The notes below the pieces were generated by a model. It made no database searches, was not told the origin of the DNA, and was given only the letters and a program-made list of their open reading frames with translations. The position numbers and the translations under genes were made by a program. A stretch of 64,000 nt of DNA from Methylophilus sp. QUAN. Its GTDB lineage: Bacteria; Pseudomonadota; Gammaproteobacteria; Burkholderiales; Methylophilaceae. This document shows, in pieces, positions 5,418-14,594 of the stretch (position 1 is its first letter; the number at the start of each line of letters is the position of its first letter). The stretch lies in NCBI RefSeq assembly GCF_015354445.1, contig NZ_JADKYT010000002.1, positions 186,001 to 250,000 on the forward strand, in the 5' to 3' direction.

Positions 5418-7865
5418 ATGTCACACCCCATCTCAGCGCAGGCAGCATTGCCTGTGTTCCGTATCCGTCAGCTGGCTGGCCTGCTTTTACTCTCAGGCAT
5501 GGTCTCCATGGCTTATATGCCACGCGCTTATGCCGATGCCGTGCAAGAGAGCGGTGCTGCCTTGCAGGCATTTAATATTGCGGGTGGCAGTATGGATCAG
5601 GTGTTGAATACTTATGCCAGGCAAACTGACATCTTGCTGGTGATTGATGCCAGCCTGACCCACGGCAAGCAAAGTCGCGGATTGCACGGGCAATATGATG
5701 TATTGCAGGGTTTAAATGCTATTTTGACTGGTAGTGGTTTGCAGGCGGTGGTGCAGGATAATGGCAGCTACAAATTGCAAAAAGCCACGCAGCCGCTGCC
5801 TGCAGTATCGGGTGCGGTAGAAACATTGCCGGAAGTCGTGGTATCCACTGCGCGCGCAGTTGAAGACCGTTCGGCATACGCAGGTAAACAGGTAGCACGC
5901 GATGGCCGTGCCGGTATGCTGGGACAGCGTGATTTTCTGGATGTGCCATTTAATGTGACCAATTATACGGAGGAGGTGATTGCGGATCAGCAAGCACGTA
6001 GCATTGGGGATGTATTGCAAAATGATCCGTCGGTACGTCAAACCAGCGCCCGTACCAATATCAATGAAGACTTCTCTATCCGCGGCTTTACCGTTGCCAG
6101 CCAGGACATCGCCTTGAACGGCATGTATGGCCTGATGCCTTATTTCCGTGTACCGGTAGAAATGGCTGAGCGTGTGGAAGTGCTTAAAGGCCCGAGCGCA
6201 TTGCTCAACGGCATGCCGCCCAGTGGTAATGTCGGGGGTAGTATCAATATTGTGCCCAAGCGTGCAGGTGACCAGGCATTAAGCCGTTTTGGCGTGACGT
6301 ACATGAGTGATTCCGTATATGGCGGCACGGCAGACCTGGGTCGCCGGTTTGGTGAAAATAACGAGTTTGGCGTTCGCCTCAATGGTATGTACCGCAAAGG
6401 TGATACAGCCCTGGACCAACAAAAACTGGAAGAGTTTATGGGCAGCCTGGCGCTGGACTACCGTGGTGAGCGTTTACGGGTCACGGCAGATTTCATCAAC
6501 CAGCAAGAAACAATCAATAAAGTCGTCCGCCAGTTTACGGTGGGTGCCGGTTTAACCAAAATGCCGGGCGCACCAGATAATCAGTTGAATTATCCTGGCT
6601 ATGGTCACTCGCAAATGAAAGACCGTTCCATGGTATTGCGTGGCGAATATGACGTGACTGATGCCGTCATGGTGTATGCCGGTGTTGGCAGCCGCAACAG
6701 CCAGATGGACGCAGTGGCAGGCAACCCGAGCTTGACCAGTGCTAATGGTAACTATAGTTCCATGGCTATGTGGCAGTTATTTGAAGTGAAGTCTGAATCG
6801 TTTGAAGCAGGCAGCCGTATTAAGTTCGACACAGGCCCGGTTGGCCATCAGGTGAGCCTGGGCGCGACCAAAGTCAGCCAGAATACCGATATTCACTTTG
6901 TTGCGCTGTCGGGCACAATTAACGGTAACATTTTTGACCCGGTGTATATTGATACGCCCAGCACCTCCGGCCTGAATGGCAATAAACTCAAATATGGCAC
7001 AATGACGCTGACTAGCTATGCGTTGGCAGATACCTTGTCGTTTTTGGATGACAAAGTACAGCTTACTTTGGGCGCTAGGCACCAGAGTGTGGAGCAACAG
7101 GCCTATAACTTTGTGACAGGTGCAAAATCGGGGCCTGGATATGATAAAGGAGCCCTCACGCCGGTGGCAGGTGTCGTATTCAAACCGCAAGAAAATGTCT
7201 CCTTGTATGCCAACTATATCGAAGGTTTAAGCCAGGGGCAGCAGGCCCCAGTGGGTACCAGCAATTCCGGGCAAATGTTTTCACCTTATAAAACCAAACA
7301 AAAAGAGGCTGGTGTCAAAGTGGACTGGGGCAAAATTGCCACTACGGTGAGCGTGTTTGAAATTGAGCGCCCCAGTGCTATAACGACCAATGGCACTTAC
7401 CGTGTGAGTGGTGAGCAGCGTAACCGTGGCGTGGAGTTGAATGTGTTTGGTGAAGTCACTGAAGGCGTTCGACTGCTTGGTGGAAGTGCTTATACACAAG
7501 GCAAACTGGTAAAGAGCGGTGATGATGGGAAGTTTAACGGCAATACTGCAGTCGGCGTGCCCGACTGGCAAATCAGCCTGGGCGGTGAGTGGGATCCGGT
7601 GCCTGTGCCCGGCCTGACACTCACTTCCCGGGTGATTTATACCAGCAAGCAATATGTGGATCAGGCTAACAACCTGTCCATTCCAAGTATCACCCGCTTT
7701 GACATCGGCGCGCGTTACAAAACCGTATTGAATGCAACCCCGGTGACCTTGCGTGCCAATATCGAGAACCTGTTTAATCGCGATTACTGGAATACCTCGA
7801 ATGAGGGGTATATCTACCTGGGTATGCCGCGTACCTTGCTGCTCTCGGCAACGGCTGATTTTTAG
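5418..7865 (+). CDS. TonB-dependent siderophore receptor with STN signalling domain (receptor 1)
   Basis: An 815-residue outer-membrane transporter. A signal peptide (about 1-40) precedes an STN/secretin-TonB N-terminal domain (about 50-115, with FNIAGGSMDQVLNTYA). A TonB box-like LPEVVV segment, a plug domain (FNVTNYTEEVI ... VEVLKGPSALLNG) and a 22-strand barrel follow, ending in the aromatic LLLSATADF terminus. It resembles FpvA/FoxA-type ferric siderophore receptors (TIGR01783-like). Its STN domain should signal to FecR 1. The next genes encode a PepSY membrane protein and a small membrane protein, suggesting that the imported siderophore is reduced at the inner membrane. The ligand cannot be read from sequence. 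Confidence 0.92.
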   Translation: MSHPISAQAALPVFRIRQLAGLLLLSGMVSMAYMPRAYADAVQESGAALQAFNIAGGSMDQVLNTYARQTDILLVIDASLTHGKQSRGLHGQYDVLQGLNAILTGSGLQAVVQDNGSYKLQKATQPLPAVSGAVETLPEVVVSTARAVEDRSAYAGKQVARDGRAGMLGQRDFLDVPFNVTNYTEEVIADQQARSIGDVLQNDPSVRQTSARTNINEDFSIRGFTVASQDIALNGMYGLMPYFRVPVEMAERVEVLKGPSALLNGMPPSGNVGGSINIVPKRAGDQALSRFGVTYMSDSVYGGTADLGRRFGENNEFGVRLNGMYRKGDTALDQQKLEEFMGSLALDYRGERLRVTADFINQQETINKVVRQFTVGAGLTKMPGAPDNQLNYPGYGHSQMKDRSMVLRGEYDVTDAVMVYAGVGSRNSQMDAVAGNPSLTSANGNYSSMAMWQLFEVKSESFEAGSRIKFDTGPVGHQVSLGATKVSQNTDIHFVALSGTINGNIFDPVYIDTPSTSGLNGNKLKYGTMTLTSYALADTLSFLDDKVQLTLGARHQSVEQQAYNFVTGAKSGPGYDKGALTPVAGVVFKPQENVSLYANYIEGLSQGQQAPVGTSNSGQMFSPYKTKQKEAGVKVDWGKIATTVSVFEIERPSAITTNGTYRVSGEQRNRGVELNVFGEVTEGVRLLGGSAYTQGKLVKSGDDGKFNGNTAVGVPDWQISLGGEWDPVPVPGLTLTSRVIYTSKQYVDQANNLSIPSITRFDIGARYKTVLNATPVTLRANIENLFNRDYWNTSNEGYIYLGMPRTLLLSATADF

Positions 7866-7908
7866 GCCGACGCTACAATTTAGATGTTGAAAATAAAGAA
7901 GTCGTTTG

Positions 7909-9042
7909 ATGAGTATTCGTAAGTGGTACCTGATACATAAATGGAGCAGCCTGGTGTGTACGGCGTTCTTGCTCATGCTGTGCCTCACCGGGTTGCCTTT
8001 GATTTTCCATGAGGAAATCGAGCATTTGTCCGGTGTGGTGGAGGCGCCCATCATGGCAGAGAACACACCTAATGCCAGCATGGATGCGGTGGCTGACGCT
8101 GCGCGCAAACAGCGGCCGCAGGAGGTGATCCGCTTTATGTTCTGGGAGCAGGACGAGCACCCGAATGTCACGCTGGTGTCCATGGCTAAGTCCATGGATG
8201 CCTCGCCCGACGATTCGAATATCGTGCTGGTTGACTCACGCACGGCCAAAGTGCTGGATGCTCCGCCGCCAGACCGCGGGTTTATGTATGTGATGCTTAA
8301 ACTGCATATTGATATGTTTGCCGGTTTGCCCGGCATGCTGTTTTTGGGCTTTATGGGTTTGCTGTTTGCGGTCGCCATTATTTCTGGCATTGTGCTGTAT
8401 CACCCGTTTATGCGGCGACTGGATTTTGGCACTGTCAGGCGTGAGAAGCAGGCGCGCTTGAAGTGGCTGGATATCCACAACCTGCTGGGTGTAGCAACGC
8501 TGGTTTGGGCGCTGGTTGTCGGCATCACTGGTACCATCAATACTTTGAGCCAGATCGTCATTATGGTTTGGCAAGGCGACCAGATGGCGGACATGATTGC
8601 ACCTTATAAAGGCTTGCCGCCACCAGTCAAGCTTGGCTCTTTGCAAGGCTCGATTGACACGGCCAAAAAAGCCGTGCCGGACATGCACGTCAGTTTTGTA
8701 GCTTTCCCCGGCAGCATGTTCTCCAGCCCGCACCACTACACGGTGTTTTTGAAAGGCAATACGCCGGTAACTTCGCGTTTGCTGCGCCCGGCATTGATTG
8801 ATGCGCAGACGGCACAATTAACCGATACACGGGAAATGCCGTGGTATGTCAAAACATTATTGTTGTCACAACCGCTGCATTTTGGGGATTATGGTGGTTT
8901 GCCACTCAAAGTGATTTGGACCTTACTGGATCTGATTACGATTGTGGTGCTGGGCAGTGGCTTGTATTTATGGCTTAAACGTCATCAGCATGTTGAGCAG
9001 CGCATACAGCATTTACAGCAGGCGCATGCCGAGACGCTTTAA
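7909..9042 (+). CDS. PepSY-associated transmembrane protein (siderophore-iron reductase-like)
   Basis: A 377-residue inner-membrane protein. It starts SIRKWYLIHKWSSLVC, the typical PepSY_TM entry helix with a conserved His. There are three further membrane spans (about 145-170, 195-220 and 335-355) and two periplasmic PepSY-like loops. The His residues at the membrane faces (IHKW, LHIDMF, LDIHNLL, PLHFGDYGG) are those expected to bind haem. Family members such as FoxB reduce ferric siderophores in the periplasm. Lying 43 bp after a siderophore receptor, this role fits. ATG 7909 follows AAAGAAG; TTG 7906 in frame is less likely. Confidence 0.85.
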   Translation: MSIRKWYLIHKWSSLVCTAFLLMLCLTGLPLIFHEEIEHLSGVVEAPIMAENTPNASMDAVADAARKQRPQEVIRFMFWEQDEHPNVTLVSMAKSMDASPDDSNIVLVDSRTAKVLDAPPPDRGFMYVMLKLHIDMFAGLPGMLFLGFMGLLFAVAIISGIVLYHPFMRRLDFGTVRREKQARLKWLDIHNLLGVATLVWALVVGITGTINTLSQIVIMVWQGDQMADMIAPYKGLPPPVKLGSLQGSIDTAKKAVPDMHVSFVAFPGSMFSSPHHYTVFLKGNTPVTSRLLRPALIDAQTAQLTDTREMPWYVKTLLLSQPLHFGDYGGLPLKVIWTLLDLITIVVLGSGLYLWLKRHQHVEQRIQHLQQAHAETL

Positions 9043-9060
9043 ATTGGAGGATTGAACACC

Positions 9061-9237
9061 ATGCAAAAGAAATTCCTTCAAATCTGGGGCTGGCCGATTG
9101 TGTTGGCTGTGTTGAGTACGTTTGGCCTGCTGGCGGCACTGTTAGGCACTGGGATATGGCATTGGCTGTCCTGGCTCAGTCTGGCGGTCCCGTTGGCCAT
9201 GATCTGGTATTACACCTGGAGAAAGCCACAGGCCTGA
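9061..9237 (+). CDS. Small two-helix membrane protein, unknown function
   Basis: A 58-residue protein with two predicted membrane helices (about 10-32 and 36-52) and a basic C-terminus. A strong TTGGAGG at 9044-9050 sets ATG 9061 as the start. It follows the PepSY gene by 18 bp, so it is the last gene of the iron cassette. No family was recognised. Inferred to be an accessory subunit of the PepSY reductase or of siderophore handling. Confidence 0.7.
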   Translation: MQKKFLQIWGWPIVLAVLSTFGLLAALLGTGIWHWLSWLSLAVPLAMIWYYTWRKPQA

Positions 9238-9240
9238 CGG

Positions 9241-10137
9241 TCAGGCCGAGCGTTGCTGGTGTGCATTCGCCAGTGCAATAAATGCCTGCACATAGTCTGT
9301 ATTGACATCCGTTTCGCGTATGCCTAAGTAAATCTGCTTGGCAATGCCTTGTTCGCCCAATTTGACTGGCACGACATCAAAACGGCTTTGATATTCCTCC
9401 ACCAGCCAGCGCGGCAAGGCGGCGACACCGCGGCCGCTGGCGACCATTTGTAGCATGATATCAGTAGTTTCTATGGGTTTGTGCACCTGCGGGCTGATGC
9501 CTGCAGGTTGCAGAAACTGGTTGTAAATATCGAGCCGGTCAATATCTACCGGGTAGGTAATCAGCGTTTCACCGCTAAGCTGTTCTGGCAGCACATAGTC
9601 CAACTCTGCCAGCGCATGCTGACGCTGCACGACCAATACCTGTTCGTAGTCAAACACCGGCACAAATTTCAGGCCGGGTTTATACAGCGGGTCTGGGGTG
9701 ACCAGCATATCAATCTCATAGCCGAAAAGCGCACCGATGCCGCCAAATTGAAATTTCTGTTTGACGTCTACATCCACATCCGGCCAGTCGGCCAAATAGG
9801 GTGACACCACCTTGAGCAGCCATTGGTAGCAGGGATGGCACTCCATACCGATGCGCAAGGTGCCGCGCTCGCCCTGGGCAAACTGGCGCAGGCGTTCTTC
9901 AGCGAGTGACAGTTGCGGTAGTAATCGATTAGCCACTGCCAGCAGGTATTGCCCGGCCTGGGTCAGGCGTAGGCTGCGGCCTTCGCGTAACCAGATATCA
10001 GTACCCAGTTGCTGTTCCAGTTTTTTAATTGAGTGGCTAAGGGCCGATTGCGTGAGAAATAACTTTTCAGCGGCGGCTGTCAGTGAGCCTTGTCGTTCGA
10101 CTTCGCGAATAATGGCTAAATGGATACGTTCAATCAT
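9241..10137 (-). CDS. metR: LysR-type regulator MetR
   Basis: A 298-residue LysR-family activator. N-terminal winged helix-turn-helix with GSLTAAAEKLFLTQSALSHS (about 17-36). C-terminal effector domain with RIGMECHPCYQWL, LVTPDP, FDYEQVLVV and QFLQPAGISPQVHKP, which align with E. coli MetR (IAIECHSCIQWL, MFDYEVRLVL, HFLQPAGVSP). MetR uses homocysteine as coactivator for metE. It is transcribed divergently from metE with a 108-bp shared region, the classical arrangement. Its 3' end faces the end of the iron cassette with only 3 bp between stops. Confidence 0.92.
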   Translation of the reverse strand: MIERIHLAIIREVERQGSLTAAAEKLFLTQSALSHSIKKLEQQLGTDIWLREGRSLRLTQAGQYLLAVANRLLPQLSLAEERLRQFAQGERGTLRIGMECHPCYQWLLKVVSPYLADWPDVDVDVKQKFQFGGIGALFGYEIDMLVTPDPLYKPGLKFVPVFDYEQVLVVQRQHALAELDYVLPEQLSGETLITYPVDIDRLDIYNQFLQPAGISPQVHKPIETTDIMLQMVASGRGVAALPRWLVEEYQSRFDVVPVKLGEQGIAKQIYLGIRETDVNTDYVQAFIALANAHQQRSA

Positions 10138-10148
10138 GTGTTTATGTA

Positions 10149-10205
10149 TGAAAAAAATTAATTGATTGTTGAAATAATACCATTTTACTTCATGAATTGC
10201 CTTTC
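10149..10205. promoter_or_regulatory. Candidate MetR sites between metR and metE
   Basis: The MetR consensus is TGAA-N5-TTCA. Two near matches occur in the divergent region: TGAAAAAAATTAA (10149-10161) and TGAATTGCCTTTC (10193-10205), each with an imperfect second half. A palindromic TTCATGAA (10190-10197) overlaps the second. No cobalamin riboswitch is seen before metE. Confidence 0.4.
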
Positions 10206-10245
10206 CTAGAATGTGTGCTCTTTAACGATCACTCAAGGGGCTGGC

Positions 10246-12537
10246 ATGGCGACCACACACAATCTGGGATTCCCGCGCATAGGCGCAAAACGCGAACTGA
10301 AATTTGCTTTAGAGGCTTATTGGAAAGGGCAGTCTTCACTGGACGCATTAAAGCAAGTGGGCAAAGACTTGCGCCAGGGCAACTGGGCGTTGCAATCCGA
10401 TCTGGATTTAGTGCCTGTGGGTGACTTTGCCTTTTATGACCAAGTGCTGGACATGAGTTTTACCCTGGGTAACCTGCCAGCGCGCGTGCAAGATTTTCAT
10501 GGTGATGCGCTGGATAACTATTTCCGCGTGGCGCGTGGCCGCTCTGCCGAGTCTGATGAAGCGCATGCGCAGTGTTGTGGTGGCGTAACAGCGGGGGAGA
10601 TGACCAAGTGGTTTGATACCAACTATCACTACATCGTGCCAGAGTTTACTGCGGAGACGCAATTTAAACTGGATGCGACGCGTTTGCTGGCACAACTGGC
10701 TGAAGCGAAAACACAGCAGGTGAAGGCCAAGCCGGTGATTATCGGCCCGGTGACTTACCTGGCGATAGGCAAAAGCAAGGATGATTCGGATCGCCTGGCG
10801 TTGCTGCCGCAGTTGTTGCAGGTGTATACCGAGTTGCTGGAAACGCTGGTCGCGCAGGGGGTGGAGTGGGTGCAGATTGATGAGCCAATTTTGGTGACTG
10901 AACTGACGGCCGAATGGCAGCATGCGTTTAACCTGGCTTATCACCAGTTGAAGAGCAGCCGTGCCAAACTGCTGTTGGCGACTTATTTTGGGCCGTTGGC
11001 GGATAACCAATACCTGGCGGCTAATCTGCCCGTCGCCGGGTTGCATGTGGATGCGATCAATGCGCGCAGTGAAGTCGTGCCTTTGATCAGCATGCTGCCT
11101 GCGCACAAAGTGCTTTCTATTGGCGTGATTAATGGCCGCAATATCTGGAAAACAGATTTGAATGCCACGCTGGATTGGCTGGAGCCGATTGCCGAACGTT
11201 TGGGTGACCGTTTGTGGCTGGCGCCTTCATGCTCGTTGCTGCATGTGCCGGTGGATCTCGACAGCGAAGTCAAACTGGAAGCCGAGGTTAAGTCATGGTT
11301 GGCTTTTGCCAAACAAAAGCTGGAAGAGTTACAGGTGTTAGCAACGGCATTAACACATGGGCGTGCTGCGGTAAAAGTGGCATTGGCGGTGAATCAGGTA
11401 GCGATTGACGCACGCCGCGCCTCCAAACGTGTGCATAATCCGCAGGTGAAAGCCGCGCTGGCAACACTGACACCACAACTGGGGCAGCGCCAGAATACGT
11501 ATGCGCAACGTGCGGCCAAGCAGGCGGCATTGCTCAAGTTGCCCAAATATCCAACGACGACGATTGGTTCTTTCCCGCAAACGGCTGAGATTCGCCAGGC
11601 ACGCAGCCAGTTCAAGGCTGGGGCGTTGGATAACGCTGGCTATGAAATCGCCATGAAAACTGAAATTGAGCGCAGCGTGCGTGAGCAGGAGTCACTGGGC
11701 CTGGATGTATTGGTGCACGGTGAGGCCGAGCGTAACGACATGGTGGAATACTTTGGTGAGCAACTGGATGGCTATGCCTTCAGCCAGTTTGGCTGGGTGC
11801 AGTCGTATGGCTCGCGTTGTGTCAAACCGCCTATCCTGTTTGGCGATATCAGCCGCACACAAGCCATGACGGTAGCGTGGATCAAGTATGCGCAATCGCT
11901 GACCAGCAAGCCGATGAAGGGCATGCTGACCGGCCCGGTGACGATATTGAACTGGTCATTTGTGCGTGATGACCAGCCACGTGCCGTCAGTTGCTACCAG
12001 TTGGCGCTGGCGATTCGTGAAGAAGTACTGGATTTGGAAAAAGCAGGCATTCACGTGATCCAGATTGATGAGGCGGCCTTGCGTGAAGGCTTGCCATTGC
12101 GCAAATCACAGTGGAAAGAGTATTTGAACTGGGCGGTGGAATCTTTCCGTATCACGGCTAATGGTGTTGCCGATGAAACGCAGATCCACACGCATATGTG
12201 CTATTCGGAGTTTAATGACATTATTGCTGCGATTGCCGAGATGGATGCTGACGTAATTACCATTGAAACCTCACGCTCGGACATGGAATTGCTGGATGCG
12301 TTTGATGATTTCAACTACCCGAATGAAATCGGGCCAGGCGTCTATGACATTCACTCGCCGAATATCCCGACCCAGGATCATATCGTGCAACTCATGCAAA
12401 AAGCGGCCGAGCGGATTCCGGCCGAGCGTTTGTGGGTAAACCCGGATTGTGGCCTGAAGACACGGCAGTGGGCGGAAGTGTTACCCGCGTTGACCAATAT
12501 GGTGGCGGCAGCTAAAACCTTGCGTGCCCAGGCTTAG
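10246..12537 (+). CDS. metE: Cobalamin-independent methionine synthase MetE
   Basis: A 763-residue enzyme that transfers the methyl group from 5-methyltetrahydropteroyl-triglutamate to homocysteine, cytoplasmic. It has the N-terminal [13 protein letters not shown], a linker, and a C-terminal zinc barrel. Zinc ligands are visible: His and Cys in [10 protein letters not shown], Glu in ITIETSRSD and Cys in [11 protein letters not shown] 10246 ([13 protein letters not shown]) has AAGGGG upstream and matches the family N-terminus; an upstream ATG at 10213 is not supported. Divergent metR indicates homocysteine-dependent activation. Confidence 0.97.
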   Translation: MATTHNLGFPRIGAKRELKFALEAYWKGQSSLDALKQVGKDLRQGNWALQSDLDLVPVGDFAFYDQVLDMSFTLGNLPARVQDFHGDALDNYFRVARGRSAESDEAHAQCCGGVTAGEMTKWFDTNYHYIVPEFTAETQFKLDATRLLAQLAEAKTQQVKAKPVIIGPVTYLAIGKSKDDSDRLALLPQLLQVYTELLETLVAQGVEWVQIDEPILVTELTAEWQHAFNLAYHQLKSSRAKLLLATYFGPLADNQYLAANLPVAGLHVDAINARSEVVPLISMLPAHKVLSIGVINGRNIWKTDLNATLDWLEPIAERLGDRLWLAPSCSLLHVPVDLDSEVKLEAEVKSWLAFAKQKLEELQVLATALTHGRAAVKVALAVNQVAIDARRASKRVHNPQVKAALATLTPQLGQRQNTYAQRAAKQAALLKLPKYPTTTIGSFPQTAEIRQARSQFKAGALDNAGYEIAMKTEIERSVREQESLGLDVLVHGEAERNDMVEYFGEQLDGYAFSQFGWVQSYGSRCVKPPILFGDISRTQAMTVAWIKYAQSLTSKPMKGMLTGPVTILNWSFVRDDQPRAVSCYQLALAIREEVLDLEKAGIHVIQIDEAALREGLPLRKSQWKEYLNWAVESFRITANGVADETQIHTHMCYSEFNDIIAAIAEMDADVITIETSRSDMELLDAFDDFNYPNEIGPGVYDIHSPNIPTQDHIVQLMQKAAERIPAERLWVNPDCGLKTRQWAEVLPALTNMVAAAKTLRAQA

Positions 12538-12550
12538 GGCGCGATACAGC

Positions 12551-12592
12551 TTGCTGGCATCCGGCGTCGGGTGCCAGCAAATCTTGCCTTCT
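12551..12592 (+). terminator. Terminator-like hairpin after metE
   Basis: Perfect 9-bp stem TTGCTGGCA (12551-12559) / TGCCAGCAA (12572-12580) with a GC-rich loop. The following sequence is pyrimidine-rich but lacks a clean U-run, so termination may be inefficient or Rho-assisted. Confidence 0.5.
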
Positions 12593-12614
12593 CTTTGCGT
12601 TTTTTAATCTAGTT

Positions 12615-12633
12615 GATAATGATTTTCATTTGT
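12615..12633. promoter_or_regulatory. Fur box upstream of FecI-like sigma gene 2
   Basis: GATAATGATTTTCATTTGT matches 14 of 19 positions of the Fur consensus, 57 bp before the sigma gene. It is the only Fur box seen for the four regulatory genes that follow. Confidence 0.75.
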
Positions 12634-12689
12634 ATTTTTTTATAGAGGCCGCTAAGATGTCCGTTTAAATAATTGTCTGACTTATTGTT

Positions 12690-13202
12690 GTGTTGCTCCA
12701 TCCCGAAAACTCCAAACTTGTAGTGACCCTGGTGTATCACTACGATGAATTGGTCAATTATGTGAAGCGTCACTTTGGTGACCAGCATTTCGCACAGGAT
12801 GTGGTGCACGACGTCTGCATAGAGATCATGGAGCGGCCACTGGGTCAGCCGGTGAATACGCCCATGGCCTTTTTGCGCCGGCTTTCCAGAAACCGGGCCA
12901 TAGACCGTTACCGCCAGCAGCAGATGCAGCAGTCTCACGTGCACACCATGCAGGATACGCTAGCGCAGGCACATGAGGTGGATGGCGAGCGGGTATTACA
13001 TTTTGTGCAGCGATTAGAGGCGTTAAAACGCATTATCGAAGCGTTACCGCCGCGTCAGCAGCAGGTGTTTTTACTGCACAGGTTGCATGAAATGCCACAG
13101 CAGGAAATTGCAGATGCGCTGGGTATTTCGCGCAATATGGTGACACAGCATTTTACCAAGGCGATGGCGACCATCCAGCGGGCTTGGGGAGCGCAGGCAT
13201 GA
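12690..13202 (+). CDS. FecI-like ECF sigma factor 2
   Basis: A 170-residue ECF sigma factor, of a different branch from sigma 1 and 3. Region 2 has FAQDVVHDVCIEIMERPL and AFLRRLSRNRAIDRYR. Region 4 has LPPRQQQVFLLHRLHEMPQQ then the helix EIADALGISRNMVTQHFTKA. The start is GTG 12690; no ATG is available upstream and the ribosome-binding site is poor. It overlaps the following FecR gene by ATGA (13199-13202). No receptor gene follows immediately, so its target may be one of the two receptors further on or lie elsewhere. Confidence 0.85.
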   Translation: MLLHPENSKLVVTLVYHYDELVNYVKRHFGDQHFAQDVVHDVCIEIMERPLGQPVNTPMAFLRRLSRNRAIDRYRQQQMQQSHVHTMQDTLAQAHEVDGERVLHFVQRLEALKRIIEALPPRQQQVFLLHRLHEMPQQEIADALGISRNMVTQHFTKAMATIQRAWGAQA

Positions 13203-14050
13203 AGATCAGTCGCCATGAAGCTCGCCCCTTGCCGGAACAGGGGAGTGCACCGGATGTGCTCAGCCCTTATACAGAGGCATTGCGCAACCACTTTCCTTCG
13301 CGAGAAGACATTCTGCGCGCCGCCCAACAGCAGACCCGGCACCAGCGCCGTTTGAAAAAAATCACTGCCGGTATTGCCGCCATCAGCGTCGTTGCACTCA
13401 GCTGGTATGTAGACCCGGTATTGCAGCGTGAAGACCTGCATACCATGGTCGGACAACAAGCCCATTATGTGTTGAAAGATGGCAGTCGCGTCACGCTCAA
13501 CACCAATAGTGTTCTGCTGGTGGAGCAGCGTCTTTACTCCAGGCAATTACATTTGCAGCAAGGAGAGGCGTTGTTTAGCGTAGAGCATGCATGGCGACCT
13601 TTCACCGTCTATGCACACGAAACGGCTATCAGGGATATCGGGACGGTATTTAATGTACGTCATCATGGGCAAGGCGCTGTGGTGACCGTGGTCGAAGGCG
13701 CTGTAGAAGTGCGCACTGCATCTGACCGGCGCCAGGTTTTCCAGAACCAGGCAGTGCGTACCCTGGCGGCTGACATTTCTACAACACAGACTGTTTCAGC
13801 TACTGCTGCAACGGTCTGGCAACAAGGCCGACTCATGTTTGACGGTGACACCTTGGCAGAGGTTGTCAGCGAGTTGCAGCGTTACCATCACGAGCAGATT
13901 GAAATTGCAGATGCACGCATCACCCATTACCGTATGTCAGGTGAGTACGATATCAATGGTATTGATGCATTGATTGATACCTTGCCAGAAATTTTGCCGG
14001 TGCGTATCTCCCGGCAAGAGGGTGGTGTGATTGTGATCCGGCATCGTTAA
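13199..14050 (+). CDS. FecR-like regulator 2 with atypical N-terminus
   Basis: A 283-residue FecR-domain protein. A single membrane helix (about 58-75, ITAGIAAISVVALSWYV) precedes a periplasmic FecR domain with VLKDGSRVTLNTNS and DIGTVFNVR, and a C-terminal segment ending in ISRQEGGVIVIRHR. The N-terminal cytoplasmic part (MKISRHEARPLPEQGS...) lacks the WL..F..W...HxxAW pattern of the usual DUF4880 anti-sigma region seen in the other two FecR proteins here. It may hold its sigma factor differently, or be a positive regulator only. ATG 13199 overlaps the sigma stop; an upstream in-frame ATG at 13184 is less likely. Confidence 0.8.
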   Translation: MKISRHEARPLPEQGSAPDVLSPYTEALRNHFPSREDILRAAQQQTRHQRRLKKITAGIAAISVVALSWYVDPVLQREDLHTMVGQQAHYVLKDGSRVTLNTNSVLLVEQRLYSRQLHLQQGEALFSVEHAWRPFTVYAHETAIRDIGTVFNVRHHGQGAVVTVVEGAVEVRTASDRRQVFQNQAVRTLAADISTTQTVSATAATVWQQGRLMFDGDTLAEVVSELQRYHHEQIEIADARITHYRMSGEYDINGIDALIDTLPEILPVRISRQEGGVIVIRHR

Positions 14051-14093
14051 TCATGATTGAGCCATTTTATATTGTCGCCAGAAAGTGCCAGCC

Positions 14094-14594
14094 ATGGCTT
14101 TGCTGAATGTGCGCTGGCAGCAATTACACGATGTCTACCGTCAGCATCATGACTGGCTGCAGGGCTGGTTGCGCAAAAAAACCGGCAACCCATGGGATGC
14201 GGCGGATATTGCGCATGATACGTTTGTGCGTGTCATGCATAAAGACAAGCTGGCCCAGTTAGGGGCAGAGCCACGTGCCTTGCTGGTGCATATTGCCAAA
14301 GGCCTGGTCATAGACCACTGGCGCCATCAGCAGGTGGAACGCGCTTACCAGGAAACATTGGCACATCTCACGCCAGGCTTATGGCCATCGGCTGAAGAGC
14401 AGCACCTGATTCTGGAATCATTGCGACAAATTGATCATCTATTGCAACACATGCCTGCGCAAACCCGCGCTATTTTTTTACTGGCGCAACTGGATGGACT
14501 GACTTACCAGCAAATTGCCGATCAACTGGCGCTTTCACTGATCACTGTCAAACGGCATATGCGTAAAGCGTATCTGGCGTGTTTAAGCCTATGA
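14094..14594 (+). CDS. FecI-like ECF sigma factor 3
   Basis: A 166-residue ECF sigma factor, close to sigma 1 (both have LR/WLRKK, AAD-A-DTFVR and HIAKGLVIDHWR-type segments). Region 4 is LAQLDGLTYQQIADQLALSLITVKRHMRK. ATG 14094 is preferred over GTG 14085 because GAAAG lies ~9 nt before it. It overlaps FecR 3 by ATGA (14591-14594). It lies 43 bp after FecR 2 without an obvious promoter, so it is probably co-transcribed from the Fur-controlled promoter. Likely target: receptor 2 at 15662. Confidence 0.88.
   Translation: MALLNVRWQQLHDVYRQHHDWLQGWLRKKTGNPWDAADIAHDTFVRVMHKDKLAQLGAEPRALLVHIAKGLVIDHWRHQQVERAYQETLAHLTPGLWPSAEEQHLILESLRQIDHLLQHMPAQTRAIFLLAQLDGLTYQQIADQLALSLITVKRHMRKAYLACLSL

Noticed and set aside
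7281-8390. 369-codon open frame on the minus strand
   Set aside because: It lies antisense to receptor 1 and the PepSY gene, both with clear family motifs. The product is compositionally odd and matches nothing known.
10408-11106. 232-codon minus-strand frame
   Set aside because: Antisense to metE, His/Arg/Gln-rich shadow translation.
10246-12537. Possible cobalamin riboswitch before metE
   Set aside because: Only 108 bp separate metR and metE and none of the conserved B12 blocks is present.
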